From positions 62,001 to 126,000 of the forward strand of contig JAFGXV010000019.1 in NCBI GenBank assembly GCA_016936455.1: 64,000 bases of DNA, read 5' to 3'. Within the stretch, counting starts at the first letter, position 1; each line of letters opens with the position of its first letter. Both the position numbers and the translations under genes were made by a program. The notes beneath the pieces are model-generated. The model saw only the letters and a program-made list of their open reading frames with translations. It did not search any database and was not told where the DNA came from. Shown one piece after another: positions 1 to 12,691 of the stretch. The DNA is from Desulfuromonadaceae bacterium. GTDB lineage: Bacteria > Desulfobacterota > Desulfuromonadia > Desulfuromonadales > Desulfuromonadaceae.

Positions 1-707
1 GTCAAGCGGAAGCTTTTCCCGGCATTCTAGGTTCGCTGGCCGTGCGCGTTTTCAATCTCAATGTCGGGCGCACCGGATTGACGTCCGAAGACGCGCACCT
101 GCTGGGATTGGATCCCGTCAGCATCATCGCACCCTCGCCGGACATCGCCCACGTTTTTCCCGGCAACAAACCCATTGTCATCAAGCTCACGGCCGACCGC
201 AGCAGCCGTAAGGTCCTCGGTGCCCAGATCGTCGGCCCTGGCGTGATGGACAAGCGCATCGACATCGTGGCCACGCTGCTTGCCCTCGGCGGTACCGTCG
301 ATCAGCTGGCGAATCTCGACCTCTGTTACGCACCGCCCTATGCCAGCGCCATGGACGCCCTGCTTCAGGCCGCCAATGCCTTGCGCAACAAACTGGACGG
401 CTTGGCGGAAAGTCTCAGCCCGTGCGAAGTCAAAGAGCTGTTTGACAAGGGGGAAGATTTTATTTTTCTCGATGTTCGCGCGCCCGCCGAATTCGAGGAG
501 GTCCGCATTGCTGGCGGCACCCTGGTTCCGCTGGGAGCCTTACGCAACAAGTTGCAGGATCTGCCCAAAGATCGCCTGATTGTTCCGTTCTGCAAAATCA
601 GTCTGCGCGGGTACGAGGCACAGATCATCCTGCAGCAGGCCGGATTCACCAAGGTGAAATACATGGAAGGTGGCATTGCTGCCTGGCCGTACGCACTAGA
701 AAAATAA
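1..707 (+). CDS. CoA-disulfide reductase / NADH oxidase-type flavoprotein with C-terminal rhodanese domain (5' end outside window)
   Basis: The reading frame is open from base 3 and has no start in the window, so only the C-terminal part is present. Residues up to about 120 match the dimerisation domain of FAD-dependent pyridine nucleotide-disulfide oxidoreductases, with the typical V-F-x-L-x-V-x-R-T-G-L run near the left edge. After it comes a rhodanese domain containing FLDVRAPAEF and the loop C-K-I-S-L-R-G, a Cys-x4-Arg persulfide site. This order is that of CoA-disulfide-reductase/rhodanese fusions, which reduce CoA disulfide, persulfides or polysulfide with NAD(P)H in the cytoplasm. The exact substrate cannot be read from this fragment. 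It ends with YALEK and TAA at 705-707. Confidence 0.85.
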   Translation, partial: QAEAFPGILGSLAVRVFNLNVGRTGLTSEDAHLLGLDPVSIIAPSPDIAHVFPGNKPIVIKLTADRSSRKVLGAQIVGPGVMDKRIDIVATLLALGGTVDQLANLDLCYAPPYASAMDALLQAANALRNKLDGLAESLSPCEVKELFDKGEDFIFLDVRAPAEFEEVRIAGGTLVPLGALRNKLQDLPKDRLIVPFCKISLRGYEAQIILQQAGFTKVKYMEGGIAAWPYALEK

Positions 708-720
708 CCCGTCTCCCGCC

Positions 721-750
721 ATGGTGCCGCACTCCACTGTGCGGCGCCAT
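721..750 (+). terminator. stem-loop after the rhodanese fusion gene
   Basis: ATGGTGCCGCAC (721-732) pairs with GTGCGGCGCCAT (739-750) around a 6-nt loop, with one G-U pair. It lies just after the stop codon at 707. No T-run follows, so termination is an inference from position. Confidence 0.35.
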
Positions 751-803
751 GCGCGCCCGATCAACCACTCCAATCCTTCACACACTAACCATTAATAATT
801 CAG

Positions 804-827
804 ATTGGAACAATCGACTATTCCAAT
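804..827. promoter_or_regulatory. inverted repeat upstream of the 144-aa gene
   Basis: ATTGGAA (804-810) and TTCCAAT (821-827) form a perfect 7-bp inverted repeat with a 10-nt spacer, about 50 bp before the start at 875. The arm spacing suits a dimeric regulator, but no regulator is identified. Confidence 0.35.
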
Positions 828-874
828 ATAAAGTCAGGCTATTCTCTTGACCATTCCACCAAGGAGGATGAGCT

Positions 875-1309
875 GTGACGACTGAGGTTTTGCTCAACGA
901 GCTGTGTGAAGAAAAACAGCTGCTGATTCGCAAGTTCCGCCTGGTCCCGAAAAGCATCGACGGCAAAACCTACTGGGTCCGCCAGTTCAGCAACCGACCG
1001 GACCATCCTTATGCGACGCATCGCGCCATGCGGCGCTGCCACGTGCTGGAGCTGGTGTTTTCGTTCTACGATCTCTGTGTCGCCAAAATGACCTATTTTC
1101 GCGCCCACATGTCCGCGTATGAGGCCTGCAAAAACGACCTGCGCAACGGCGAGCTGACTCCCTGCGCCCTGTGGGATATGGAGTTTCTACGCCATCGTCA
1201 TAGCAACGTGGTGATTGACCTGCGCAACCTGGCTGAAATCTCCGACATTCAGGTTTTTCGTGACCTGTGCCACTGGCTGGAGGACCATCCCTGCCAGCTC
1301 ACGGCCTGA
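875..1309 (+). CDS. uncharacterised 144-aa protein
   Basis: I do not recognise this family. The start is GTG at 875, fixed by a strong Shine-Dalgarno AAGGAGG at 861-867. The protein has no signal peptide or membrane segment and is rich in Cys, His and Arg, with cysteines near residues 11, 47, 68, 85, 97, 131 and 139. The cysteines are scattered rather than in CxxC pairs, so a metal site is not evident. The C-terminal half (VVIDLRNLAEISDIQVFRDL) is predicted helical. It stands alone, converges with uvrA (17-nt gap) and has its own upstream inverted repeat. Codon use and GC match the neighbours. Probably cytoplasmic; function unknown. Confidence 0.75.
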   Translation: MTTEVLLNELCEEKQLLIRKFRLVPKSIDGKTYWVRQFSNRPDHPYATHRAMRRCHVLELVFSFYDLCVAKMTYFRAHMSAYEACKNDLRNGELTPCALWDMEFLRHRHSNVVIDLRNLAEISDIQVFRDLCHWLEDHPCQLTA

Positions 1310-1325
1310 TAGCACGAAACCGCTG

Positions 1326-4139
1326 TTAGAGGTCAAGACAGGGTCGCAAGTAGCGGCCAGTATGGGAAAAACTGTTTCGCGCCACCTCTTCCGGCGTTCC
1401 GGCGGCAACAATACTTCCACCGCCGCTGCCCCCTTCCGGTCCCAGATCAATCACATAGTCCGCCGTCTTGATGACGTCCAGATTGTGCTCGATAATGATG
1501 ATGGTATTGCCCCCTTCCACCAGCCGGTGCAGCACTTCCATCAGTTTACGCACATCATCGAAATGCAGACCGGTGGTCGGCTCATCGAGAATATAGATGG
1601 TGCGGCCGGTGGCGCGCTTGCCAAGCTCGCGGGCCAGTTTCACTCGTTGCGCTTCGCCACCGGAAAGGGTGGTCGCTCGCTGGCCAACCTTGATGTAACC
1701 CAAGCCCACGTCCCGCAGTGTTTGCAGCTTGCTGTGAATGCGCGGAATATTTTCGAAAAAGGCACTGGCCTGGTTGACCGTCATATCCAGCACGTCGGCA
1801 ATGCTTTTTCCCTTGTAGAGCACCTGCAGCGTCTCGCGGTTATAGCGCCGGCCGCCACAGACCTCGCACTGGACATAGACATCCGGCAGAAAATGCATCT
1901 CGATCTTCAGCACCCCATCGCCACTGCACGCCTCACAGCGTCCGCCTTTGACATTGAACGAAAAACGGCCCGGCTGATAGCCGCGTATCTTCGCCTCGGG
2001 CAATTGGGCAAACAGGTCGCGGATGTCGCTGAACACCCCGGTATAGGTTGCCGGGTTGGAGCGCGGGGTCCGACCGATGGGCGACTGATCAATATCGACC
2101 ACCTTGTCCAGCTGCTCCACACCGATGAGCTGCCGGTGCTCCCCCGCCTTTTCCCGGCTGCGGTTGAGCTGTTGGGCCAGCGCCCGGTAGAGCGTATCAA
2201 TCACCAGCGTTGACTTCCCGGAGCCGGAAACTCCGGTCACACAGGTCAAAACCCCAAGGGGGAAACGCACGTCGAGCTGCTGCAGGTTGTTTGCGCAGGC
2301 CCCTTTGAGCTCCAGCCAGCGCTGCGTTTGACGCCGGTTCTGGGGGACCGGTACTTCGAGCAGGCCGTTGAGGTATTTTCCGGTCAACGAGTCGGGATGA
2401 TTAAGAATCTGCTGTGGTGTTCCGGCAGCCACCACCTCGCCACCATGCACCCCGGCCGCTGGACCCATGTCAATGACGTGATCCGCTTCCAGAATGGTTT
2501 CCTCGTCATGTTCTACGACCAGAACCGTATTGCCGAGGTCGCGCAGATGCAGCAGGGTATCCAGCAGTCGCCGGTTATCACGCTGGTGCAGGCCAATGGA
2601 AGGTTCATCCAGTATATAGAGGACCCCCATCAGCGACGAGCCGATCTGCGTCGCCAGCCGGATGCGCTGTCCTTCACCACCGGACAGGCTGCCGGCGCTG
2701 CGGTTCAGCGTCAGGTAGTCCAGCCCAACCTGGCTGAGGAAACCGAGACGCTCGCGGATCTCCTTTAAAATGCGCCGGGCAATTTCCGCTTCCTTGGTGC
2801 TCAATTCCAGCTGATCGAAAAAATTGACCGCCTGGCCGATCGAGAAATCGCCAACTTCGTGAATATTTCTGTCCGCGACCTTGACGTGCAACGCCTCGGG
2901 CCGCAGACGCGCGCCCCGGCAGCTGGGACAAGGCATCATATCCATGAATTCTTCCAGTTTTTCGCGCAGCGTATCCGACTCGCTTTCGCGGTAGCGTCGT
3001 TCCAGGTTGGGGATCACGCCCTCAAAGGTTTTATGATAGAAGTGGCGTCGTTCGCCCTGATCGTAGTAGAAGCGGATCTCTTCTTCGCCAGAGCCATACA
3101 TGAGGATCTTTTTGACGCTGTCCGGCAGCTCATGATAAGGCACATCCATTGAAAAGCCGTAGTGCGCAGCCATCGCATCCAGCAGTTGCTGATAGTAAAA
3201 ACCCTTGCGCGTCACCCAGGGCGCAATCGCACCTTCACGCAGGGTCAGATCCGCGTGAGGAACTACCTGTTGTGGATCGAAATAATTGCGCGTACCCAGC
3301 CCCAGACAGTCCGGGCAGGCTCCCTGTGGATTATTGAACGAGAACAGCCGCGGTTCGACCTCGGCATAGGACAACCCGCATTCAATACAGGCATGTTTCT
3401 CCGAGAATGGCATGCAAGGTCCATCGACCAGCTGCACCAGAACCAGCCCGTCACCGAGTCTCAGGGCGGTTTCCAGCGAATCTGCCAGCCGGTTTTCCAG
3501 CCCCTCCTTGAGGATCAATCGGTCAATAACGACCTCAATGGTATGCTTTTTGTTTTTGTCCAGCACCGGCGTTTCCGCCAATTCGTACAGGTCTCCGTCG
3601 ATACGAGCCCGGACGTAGCCTTGAGCCTGCAACTGCTGCAATTCGCGTCGATACTCCCCTTTGCGCTCCCGAACCAGTGGTGACAGGATCAGCAGCCGCG
3701 TTTTTTCTGGCAAGGCCATAATCTGGTCGACCATCTGCTGGACGGTCTGGGCGGTAATTTCGCGACCGCAGCGATGACAATGGACCCGGCCGATCCGGGC
3801 AAACAGCAACCGCAGATAGTCATGAATTTCTGTCACCGTGCCGACGGTTGAACGTGGATTTTTTGAAGTCGTTTTTTGTTCGATTGAAATGGCCGGTGAC
3901 AGCCCCTCTATGCTGTCAATATCCGGCTTTTCCATCTGCTCCAGAAACTGCCGCGCATAGGCCGACAGACTTTCCACATAGCGGCGCTGCCCCTCGGCGT
4001 AAATGGTATCGAACGCCAAGGTGGATTTCCCGGAACCGGAGACGCCGGTGATAACGACCAGCTTGTCTCGCGGAATGGTAACATCGATATTCTTCAGATT
4101 GTGTTCTCGCGCCCCTTTGACAACGATCTGATCTCTCAT
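1326..4139 (-). CDS. uvrA: UvrABC system DNA-damage recognition ATPase UvrA
   Basis: UvrA scans DNA as a dimer with UvrB and loads UvrB at bulky lesions for nucleotide excision repair. At 937 aa it has the usual family length. Two ABC ATPase modules are present: GVSGSGKST at residues 32-40 and again near 635, each with a downstream signature ([15 protein letters not shown]) and Walker B ([20 protein letters not shown]). Zinc-finger cysteines appear as CIECG...CPDC and CEAC...CEVC. It lies 21 nt downstream of pdxA on the same strand and probably shares its transcript. No terminator was seen at its 3' end, which converges with the 144-aa gene. Confidence 0.98.
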   Translation of the reverse strand: MRDQIVVKGAREHNLKNIDVTIPRDKLVVITGVSGSGKSTLAFDTIYAEGQRRYVESLSAYARQFLEQMEKPDIDSIEGLSPAISIEQKTTSKNPRSTVGTVTEIHDYLRLLFARIGRVHCHRCGREITAQTVQQMVDQIMALPEKTRLLILSPLVRERKGEYRRELQQLQAQGYVRARIDGDLYELAETPVLDKNKKHTIEVVIDRLILKEGLENRLADSLETALRLGDGLVLVQLVDGPCMPFSEKHACIECGLSYAEVEPRLFSFNNPQGACPDCLGLGTRNYFDPQQVVPHADLTLREGAIAPWVTRKGFYYQQLLDAMAAHYGFSMDVPYHELPDSVKKILMYGSGEEEIRFYYDQGERRHFYHKTFEGVIPNLERRYRESESDTLREKLEEFMDMMPCPSCRGARLRPEALHVKVADRNIHEVGDFSIGQAVNFFDQLELSTKEAEIARRILKEIRERLGFLSQVGLDYLTLNRSAGSLSGGEGQRIRLATQIGSSLMGVLYILDEPSIGLHQRDNRRLLDTLLHLRDLGNTVLVVEHDEETILEADHVIDMGPAAGVHGGEVVAAGTPQQILNHPDSLTGKYLNGLLEVPVPQNRRQTQRWLELKGACANNLQQLDVRFPLGVLTCVTGVSGSGKSTLVIDTLYRALAQQLNRSREKAGEHRQLIGVEQLDKVVDIDQSPIGRTPRSNPATYTGVFSDIRDLFAQLPEAKIRGYQPGRFSFNVKGGRCEACSGDGVLKIEMHFLPDVYVQCEVCGGRRYNRETLQVLYKGKSIADVLDMTVNQASAFFENIPRIHSKLQTLRDVGLGYIKVGQRATTLSGGEAQRVKLARELGKRATGRTIYILDEPTTGLHFDDVRKLMEVLHRLVEGGNTIIIIEHNLDVIKTADYVIDLGPEGGSGGGSIVAAGTPEEVARNSFSHTGRYLRPCLDL

Positions 4140-4160
4140 CGGGTCTCTGAACCTCCCTGT

Positions 4161-5159
4161 TCAGGCGTTGTGATTATTCGCCATCCGCACGGCCATCTTA
4201 ACGGCCGCCACGAGACTCTGTGCCGAAGCCGTCCCCTTTCCGGCCTGGTCATACGCGGTTCCGTGATCAACTGACGTACGGATGATCGGCAGTCCCAGCG
4301 TTACATTGACGCCATCCTCAAAATGCAGCAGCTTCAGGGGAATCAGTCCCTGATCGTGATACATGCAGACCACGGCATCGTAACCACCATTCGCTGCAAA
4401 GTAAAACAGGGTATCCGCACTGTGCGGCCCACTGGCTTCAATGCCTTCGGCTCGCGCCTGTTCAATGGCAGGGCCGATCGTTACCCGCTCTTCGTCGCCG
4501 AACAGCCCACCCTCTCCAGCGTGGGGATTCAGCGCTAGCACGGCAATCTTCGGTTTTCGATCGCGGCAGAAATAGCGCTGAAAAGCGTCGTTGGTGATTC
4601 GTATCGTCTGCAAGATTTCATCGAATGTCAGCTGTTGTGGCACCCTTCTCAAGGCAAGGTGTGTCGTCACCAGACAGACATTCAGGCGCGGCCCACCCAA
4701 CATCATAACCACACGCTCCACCCCACAGCGCTGCGCTAGCAGTTCTGTGTGTCCGGGAAAAACACAGCCGGCTGCATGGATGGCCTCCTTGTGGATTGGC
4801 GCCGTCACCATCGCCAGCGCTTTTCCGGTGCGACACTGTTCGCACGCCCACTCGATATAGTTCAGCATGGCACGCCCGTTTTCCGCACGCAGTTGACCAA
4901 ACGGCACCTCGGCCTCTGACAACCGGGAAAGGGGCGCGACTTTTAGCCGGCGCTGGCCACAGGACAGTTCGGATGTTTCGCCAAGCCAACGCGCTTCAAT
5001 TCCGAACAGGAGGGCAGCACGAACAAGAATCTGCACATCGCCGGCGACCCTGATCTGATCGAGATAGGGATCCAGCTGACCACCGATCAGTGCTTTGACA
5101 ATAATCTCAGGGCCAATACCCGCAGGATCACCCATGGTAAGAATGAGAGGAATACCCAC
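4161..5159 (-). CDS. pdxA: 4-hydroxythreonine-4-phosphate dehydrogenase
   Basis: PdxA oxidises 4-phosphohydroxy-L-threonine with NAD(P)+ in DXP-dependent pyridoxal phosphate synthesis. The 332-aa protein starts TMGDPAGIGPEI and carries the metal-binding histidines in FPGHTELLA and MYHDQGLIPLK, plus the C-terminal VDHGTAYD. The start is GTG at 5159 behind AGGAGG; no better ATG lies in frame. It is first in a likely pdxA-uvrA pair and separated from the upstream gntR by that gene's terminator. A paralogous PdxA2-type enzyme is possible, but the length and motifs fit canonical PdxA. Confidence 0.93.
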   Translation of the reverse strand: MGIPLILTMGDPAGIGPEIIVKALIGGQLDPYLDQIRVAGDVQILVRAALLFGIEARWLGETSELSCGQRRLKVAPLSRLSEAEVPFGQLRAENGRAMLNYIEWACEQCRTGKALAMVTAPIHKEAIHAAGCVFPGHTELLAQRCGVERVVMMLGGPRLNVCLVTTHLALRRVPQQLTFDEILQTIRITNDAFQRYFCRDRKPKIAVLALNPHAGEGGLFGDEERVTIGPAIEQARAEGIEASGPHSADTLFYFAANGGYDAVVCMYHDQGLIPLKLLHFEDGVNVTLGLPIIRTSVDHGTAYDQAGKGTASAQSLVAAVKMAVRMANNHNA

Positions 5160-5251
5160 ATCGCCTCCTGATGCTGAACATGGTCTATAGATGACTTATT
5201 TTGTTATTTATAACACAGAATGTGCCCGGTCGCATGACCTTTTTTCGGGAC

Positions 5252-5276
5252 AAAAAAACCCACCTTGCGGTGGGTT
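5252..5276 (-). terminator. rho-independent terminator of the GntR-family gene
   Basis: AACCCACC (5257-5264) and GGTGGGTT (5269-5276) form an 8-bp stem with a TTGC loop. Read on the minus strand it is followed by seven T (5258-5252), directly after the gntR stop. Confidence 0.88.
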
Positions 5277-5302
5277 CGTTGTCGTTCTGTTGCGGTGGCC
5301 GG

Positions 5303-5959
5303 CTATTCCAGCATGCTCTGAATCAGTACCTGTCCACCATACGCAGCATTCTTGCGCACCAGCAGGTCAGCCGTTTCACCATTGCGCTGCTTGAAGGCCT
5401 CGATAATTTTCCGGTGTTCCTGCACCGAGATTTCCATTCGACCCGGCAGGGAAAGGGACGCAATACGCAGCCGATCAAATTTTTTCAGCAGCTGCTGTAT
5501 CAGTTCAAGCAGCTTACTGTTCCCCGATGCACGGATGAAGTGTTCGTGAAACTCGTTGTGAACCCTGAAGAATGTTTTGACATCGCCGCTCAGGGTCAGC
5601 TTTTCCAACCGATCATTAATGGCCTCAAGCCGCTCAATGTCCTTATCCGTCATACGCTCCGCCGCCAGTCGCGCAGCGTACCCCTCAAGGATACTCTTGA
5701 TGGAATAAAACTCCTCGACATCCCGCTCAGACAGTGCCGTCACCACGGCGCCCTTGCGAGGTACCACCGTCAGGTAGCCCTCGGATTCCAGCTGGCGGAA
5801 CGCTTCGCGGATCGGAGTCCGGCTGATCCCGTAACGCTCAGCGAGATCCGGCTCCGACACGCGTTCACCTGGTTTTAGCGATCCTTTCAGGATCGCATCG
5901 CGAATGTTTTCAAGAATTTTTTCGCGTAGTGTCTGATGCCGTTCTATCGTTTTTTTCAT
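5303..5959 (-). CDS. GntR-family transcriptional regulator, FadR/FCD subfamily
   Basis: The protein has an N-terminal winged helix with the GntR signature LAERYGISRTPIREAFRQLE, then an all-helical FCD ligand domain. Candidate metal/ligand residues lie in HNEFHEHFIRASGN and EHRKIIEAF. The start chosen is the ATG at 5959 (MKKTIERHQTLRE), behind GGAAGTG; a longer frame to 5995 adds 12 residues that do not resemble the family. FCD regulators usually respond to carboxylic acids, but the effector here is unknown. A perfect palindrome of the type bound by this subfamily sits 64 bp upstream, between this gene and the divergent channel gene, which suggests autoregulation and perhaps control of the channel gene. 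Confidence 0.9.
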   Translation of the reverse strand: MKKTIERHQTLREKILENIRDAILKGSLKPGERVSEPDLAERYGISRTPIREAFRQLESEGYLTVVPRKGAVVTALSERDVEEFYSIKSILEGYAARLAAERMTDKDIERLEAINDRLEKLTLSGDVKTFFRVHNEFHEHFIRASGNSKLLELIQQLLKKFDRLRIASLSLPGRMEISVQEHRKIIEAFKQRNGETADLLVRKNAAYGGQVLIQSMLE

Positions 5960-6022
5960 CTGTTCACTTCCGTCCGCACACAGATATGCAGTCAAGTCTT
6001 CGTCTTTGATACGATATTACAA

Positions 6023-6037
6023 TGTATACAGTATACA
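6023..6037. promoter_or_regulatory. perfect palindromic operator TGTATACAGTATACA
   Basis: TGTATAC and GTATACA flank a central A, giving a perfect 15-bp palindrome. It lies in the divergent spacer between gntR (start 5959) and the channel gene (start 6124). FCD-type GntR proteins commonly bind TGTATACA-like sites, so this is the probable GntR operator. Binding itself is inferred. Confidence 0.7.
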
Positions 6038-6123
6038 CATATACTTCAAGCTCTTTTACTGCAATCGCTGGAACTTCTTGTCATTTTTAGCCACTGAGGT
6101 ATTCTGGCTTCGATGGAGGTTTC

Positions 6124-7131
6124 ATGAATCCTTTTCGCAATCTTATTCTGTCATTATCAGCGCTTTCTATTGTTATTCTCATCGGCACGGTGGGATATCA
6201 CGTCATTGAACACTGGGCTTTTTTCGACGCGCTCTACATGACCATCATCACTCTGGCCACGGTCGGCTTTCGTGAGGTTCACGATCTGTCGCCTGAAGGC
6301 CAACTGTTCACGATGGGGCTGATCATCTGCGGCACCGGCCTCGTCGCCTATGCCGCGGGCAGCGTGATCCAGATCATGGTTGAAGGCCAGTTACGGCATA
6401 TTTTGGGGAGAAAAAAAGTGCAACAGCAGGTGGCGAAGTTAACCAATCATTATATTATTTGCGGCTATGGCCGGATCGGTCACCACATCTGCCAGGCTTT
6501 TACAGCCAAGCCGGTTCCATTTGTAGTCGTTGAGAAAGACGCTGAAATTTGTGACAAACTCTACAGCGACGGGGTCCTGTTTGTGCGGGGGGATGCAACG
6601 GACGATGATTGCCTGGTTGAAGCTGGGATCATGCGGGCGAAGGGACTGATTACCGTGGTGACATCGGATACGGATAACGTCTACATTACCCTGACTGCAC
6701 GCGGGTTGAAACCTGATCTTTTTATTCTGGCCCGCTCAGGCGATAAATCCGTCGAAAAAAAGCTGCTCCGTGCAGGTGCGACGAAAGTCATCTCACCCTA
6801 CACGATTGGTGCCAGTCGTATGGCTCAAGCCGTTCTCAGGCCATCGGTGGTTGATTTTATCGAAATCGCGACAACACATCACAACCTGGAACTGCAGATG
6901 GAAGAGATTGTGATTCATTCGGAATCCGATCTGGTCGGAAAAACAATCATGTCTTCGGATGTCCGGTCCAATTACGGCATCATTATTGTCGCCATCAAGA
7001 AGTCGGCCACTGAAAAAATGGTGTTTAATCCATCCTCCCAGGCCCTGCTCGAAGCAAATGACATTCTGATTACCCTTGGTGAATCGCAGTCGATCAAAGC
7101 GCTCGAACTCCGGGCCAATGGCACGCTTTAA
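6124..7131 (+). CDS. Two-TM potassium-channel-like protein with RCK/TrkA domains and an unusual selectivity filter
   Basis: The 335-aa protein has TM1 at about residues 6-25, a pore loop, TM2 at about 61-84, then a cytoplasmic RCK N domain with GYGRIG (114-119), the acidic VVEKDAE and RGDATDDD motifs, and a TrkA-C domain (about 240-330). The architecture is that of MthK-like gated K+ channels. The pore reads T-V-G-F-R-E at 46-51 where TVGYGD/E is expected: Tyr becomes Phe and the second filter Gly becomes Arg. K+ conduction is therefore uncertain. The ATG follows GGAGG (6115-6119). It is divergent from gntR across a shared operator, and ends in a bidirectional terminator shared with atpC. Confidence 0.85.
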   Translation: MNPFRNLILSLSALSIVILIGTVGYHVIEHWAFFDALYMTIITLATVGFREVHDLSPEGQLFTMGLIICGTGLVAYAAGSVIQIMVEGQLRHILGRKKVQQQVAKLTNHYIICGYGRIGHHICQAFTAKPVPFVVVEKDAEICDKLYSDGVLFVRGDATDDDCLVEAGIMRAKGLITVVTSDTDNVYITLTARGLKPDLFILARSGDKSVEKKLLRAGATKVISPYTIGASRMAQAVLRPSVVDFIEIATTHHNLELQMEEIVIHSESDLVGKTIMSSDVRSNYGIIIVAIKKSATEKMVFNPSSQALLEANDILITLGESQSIKALELRANGTL

Positions 7132-7143
7132 AAGATCCGAAAC

Positions 7144-7177
7144 AAAAAAAGCAGTGCATTGCAGCACTGCTTTTTTT
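7144..7177. terminator. bidirectional rho-independent terminator
   Basis: GCAGTGC (7151-7157) pairs with GCACTGC (7164-7170). Seven A precede and seven T follow, so it can act in both directions, ending the channel gene (+) and the atp operon (-). Confidence 0.93.
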
Positions 7178-7196
7178 GTTTCTATGTAAGTAGCAA

Positions 7197-7610
7197 CTAG
7201 CGTGACTTACGGCCAGCGACCTGAATACGGATCATTGCACGCTCAAGAGCAGCTTCCATAACCCGGTATTCCTTATCTTCAGTTGAAAGTTTCTTCAGCG
7301 CTTCTTCCGCCCGACCCAGTGCTGCTTTGGCACGTGCCAAATCGATTTCATCGGCCGGCTCTGCTGTTTCAACCAGCACGGTCACAGCATCCTCTTCAAC
7401 CTCAACATAGCCCCAGTTGACTGCGACATGGAAAGAGGCACTACCTTTACGATAGGTCAACTCACCAACCTTCAAAGTCGTCAGCAAAGGGGTATGACCG
7501 GGAAGCAGACCCAACTCACCGACCACTCCGGGTGCGATGATCTCATCAACTTCTTCGGACAACACCTTTTTATACGGCGTGACCATTTCCAATTTCAATT
7601 TTTCAGCCAT
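7197..7610 (-). CDS. atpC: F1Fo ATP synthase epsilon subunit
   Basis: The epsilon subunit of the F1 central stalk couples rotation to catalysis and restrains ATP hydrolysis. The 137-aa protein has the N-terminal beta-sandwich (MVTPYKKVLSEEVDEIIAPG...GELGLLPGHTPLLT) and the C-terminal two-helix hairpin (ARAKAALGRAEEALKK). It is the last gene of the atp operon, 67 nt after atpD, and is followed by a strong bidirectional terminator. Confidence 0.96.
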   Translation of the reverse strand: MAEKLKLEMVTPYKKVLSEEVDEIIAPGVVGELGLLPGHTPLLTTLKVGELTYRKGSASFHVAVNWGYVEVEEDAVTVLVETAEPADEIDLARAKAALGRAEEALKKLSTEDKEYRVMEAALERAMIRIQVAGRKSR

Positions 7611-7677
7611 GTGCGACTTCCTTTATGGTTGCAGGGCGGCGATGATTTTCATCAGGGCCACCCTTCTCTCATTCTGA

Positions 7678-9093
<1,416 letters not shown>

Positions 9094-9137
9094 TTACTCC
9101 TTTGACCTCTTCACCGACGGAAGACGGTCGTCATTCA

Positions 9138-10004
9138 TTATTTAATGGACTCGGCTCCGGAAATGATTTCCATCAACTCCGTCGTGATCGCTGCCTGACG
9201 GGCCCGGTTGTATTTCAGGGTCAGTTTGTTGATCATCTCGGCTGCGTTCTTGCTGGCACTGTCCATGCTGCTCATTCGGGCACCATGCTCAGAAGCCACG
9301 GATTCGAGCAGCGCACGGAACACCTGGACCTCAACATACTTGGGCAGGATCGAATCCAGCACTTCGCCGCAACTCGGCTCATAAATATAGTCAGCCACAT
9401 ACCGGTCTTCCTCAGAAATCTCAGGAATGATCGGCAACAGTTGCGCCGTCGTCACCTCTTGATTGATCGCACTATGGAAGCGGTTATAGATGATAAACAC
9501 CGCATCAAACTGTTCCGATTCGTAATCGCTGACGACTTCCTGACCAAGCAGCGCCGCCGTAGCATAAGAAATCGACCCAGTTATATTTTCGTATACCTTG
9601 TCGATCGCCGCACCCTGTCGACGCTTGAGCAGTTCATTGCCCTTACGCCCGACAATGCGCAACTTGTAGCTTTCAAATCCTTGACTGTTTTCACGCATAA
9701 ACGCTTCCGCAGCCTTGGCGATATTGCTGTTAAAACCACCACATAGACCGCGATCGGCTGTGACCACAAGCAATAAGGCAGTCTTCTTCTCTCGTTGCTC
9801 CAGCAACGGGTGGTTTTCTTCCATCTCTCGTGACGCCATGCTGGACAATACTTCTGCCAGCTTATCGGCGTAAGGACGGGCAGCGACGACAGCTTCCTGA
9901 GCACGGCGCAACTTCGCAGCCGAAACCATTTTCATGGCTTTGGTGATCTGCTGGGTATTTTTTACCGTGCCGATCCGCTTTTTTATATCCTTAAGATTTG
10001 CCAT
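9138..10004 (-). CDS. atpG: F1Fo ATP synthase gamma subunit
   Basis: Gamma is the rotating central shaft of F1. The 288-aa protein starts [33 protein letters not shown], the highly conserved N-terminal helix, and ends with the matching C-terminal helix ([23 protein letters not shown]). The conserved [11 protein letters not shown] segment is present near residue 85. It follows atpA by 22 nt in the operon. Confidence 0.98.
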   Translation of the reverse strand: MANLKDIKKRIGTVKNTQQITKAMKMVSAAKLRRAQEAVVAARPYADKLAEVLSSMASREMEENHPLLEQREKKTALLLVVTADRGLCGGFNSNIAKAAEAFMRENSQGFESYKLRIVGRKGNELLKRRQGAAIDKVYENITGSISYATAALLGQEVVSDYESEQFDAVFIIYNRFHSAINQEVTTAQLLPIIPEISEEDRYVADYIYEPSCGEVLDSILPKYVEVQVFRALLESVASEHGARMSSMDSASKNAAEMINKLTLKYNRARQAAITTELMEIISGAESIK

Positions 10005-10026
10005 AAATACACCCTGGGGTTTCGGC

Positions 10027-12082
<2,056 letters not shown>

Positions 12083-12086
<4 letters not shown>

Positions 12087-12691
12087 TGCAGTTCTCCCAC
12101 TTTAAGCTTGTATTCTTCCACCAGTCGTGACTGATCTTCCCGATTAAAATTTTTCTTGAGAATATCAGTAGCTACCTCAACTGCCGCTTCGGCAGCTTCC
12201 TGTTGCAAGGTCAGTCGAGCTTTGGCAATTTCATTGTTAGCAGCCTGGCTCGCTTCTTTCTTGATTTTTTCTGCCGACTCGTGGGCCTGAGCGATGATGC
12301 GCTGTTTTTCTGCTTCAGCTTCTTCACGAATGGCCGCCTGAATTCCGGCAATCTCTTCCTCTGCCTTGGTCAGCTTGCGGTCATACTCGGCGAACTTGGC
12401 TTCAGCAGAGGCAGCAGCTTCCTGCGCTTCTTTCAGAGCCACTTCAATGCCCGCGCGACGCCCAGCCAGGGCATTTTTCAACGGCTTGGCGACAAAATAA
12501 ACGAGAATTGCAACCGTTACCGCAAAGTTAAACACCCGGTACAGAAAATCTTTCATCAGAACGCCACCATCGGCGTGACCGTGATGTGCATCGCCCGATG
12601 CCAAAACACATCCCGCAGACGCCGCCAGCAGTACGGCGGTCAATATGATCGTTCTGATTTTTTTATGACCCAGTTGGTGAGCAGTCATCAT
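12083..12691 (-). CDS. atpF: F1Fo ATP synthase subunit b (with N-terminal extension)
   Basis: Subunit b forms the peripheral stalk of the synthase. This 202-aa copy is longer than a usual b subunit: a hydrophobic N-terminal segment (IRTIILTAVLLAASAGCVLA) resembling a signal peptide is followed by a short His-rich linker, a membrane anchor near 50-70, then a long charged coiled coil. Such an extension is a recurring feature of AtpF in Geobacter-like bacteria. It overlaps the b' gene by 4 nt and atpH by 4 nt. Whether the first hydrophobic stretch is cleaved cannot be told. Confidence 0.94.

Noticed and set aside
7325-7345. CACGTG-centred palindrome in atpC as a parS site
   Set aside because: Only the central hexamer matches; the flanks differ from TGTTTCACGTGAAACA and it is in conserved coding sequence.
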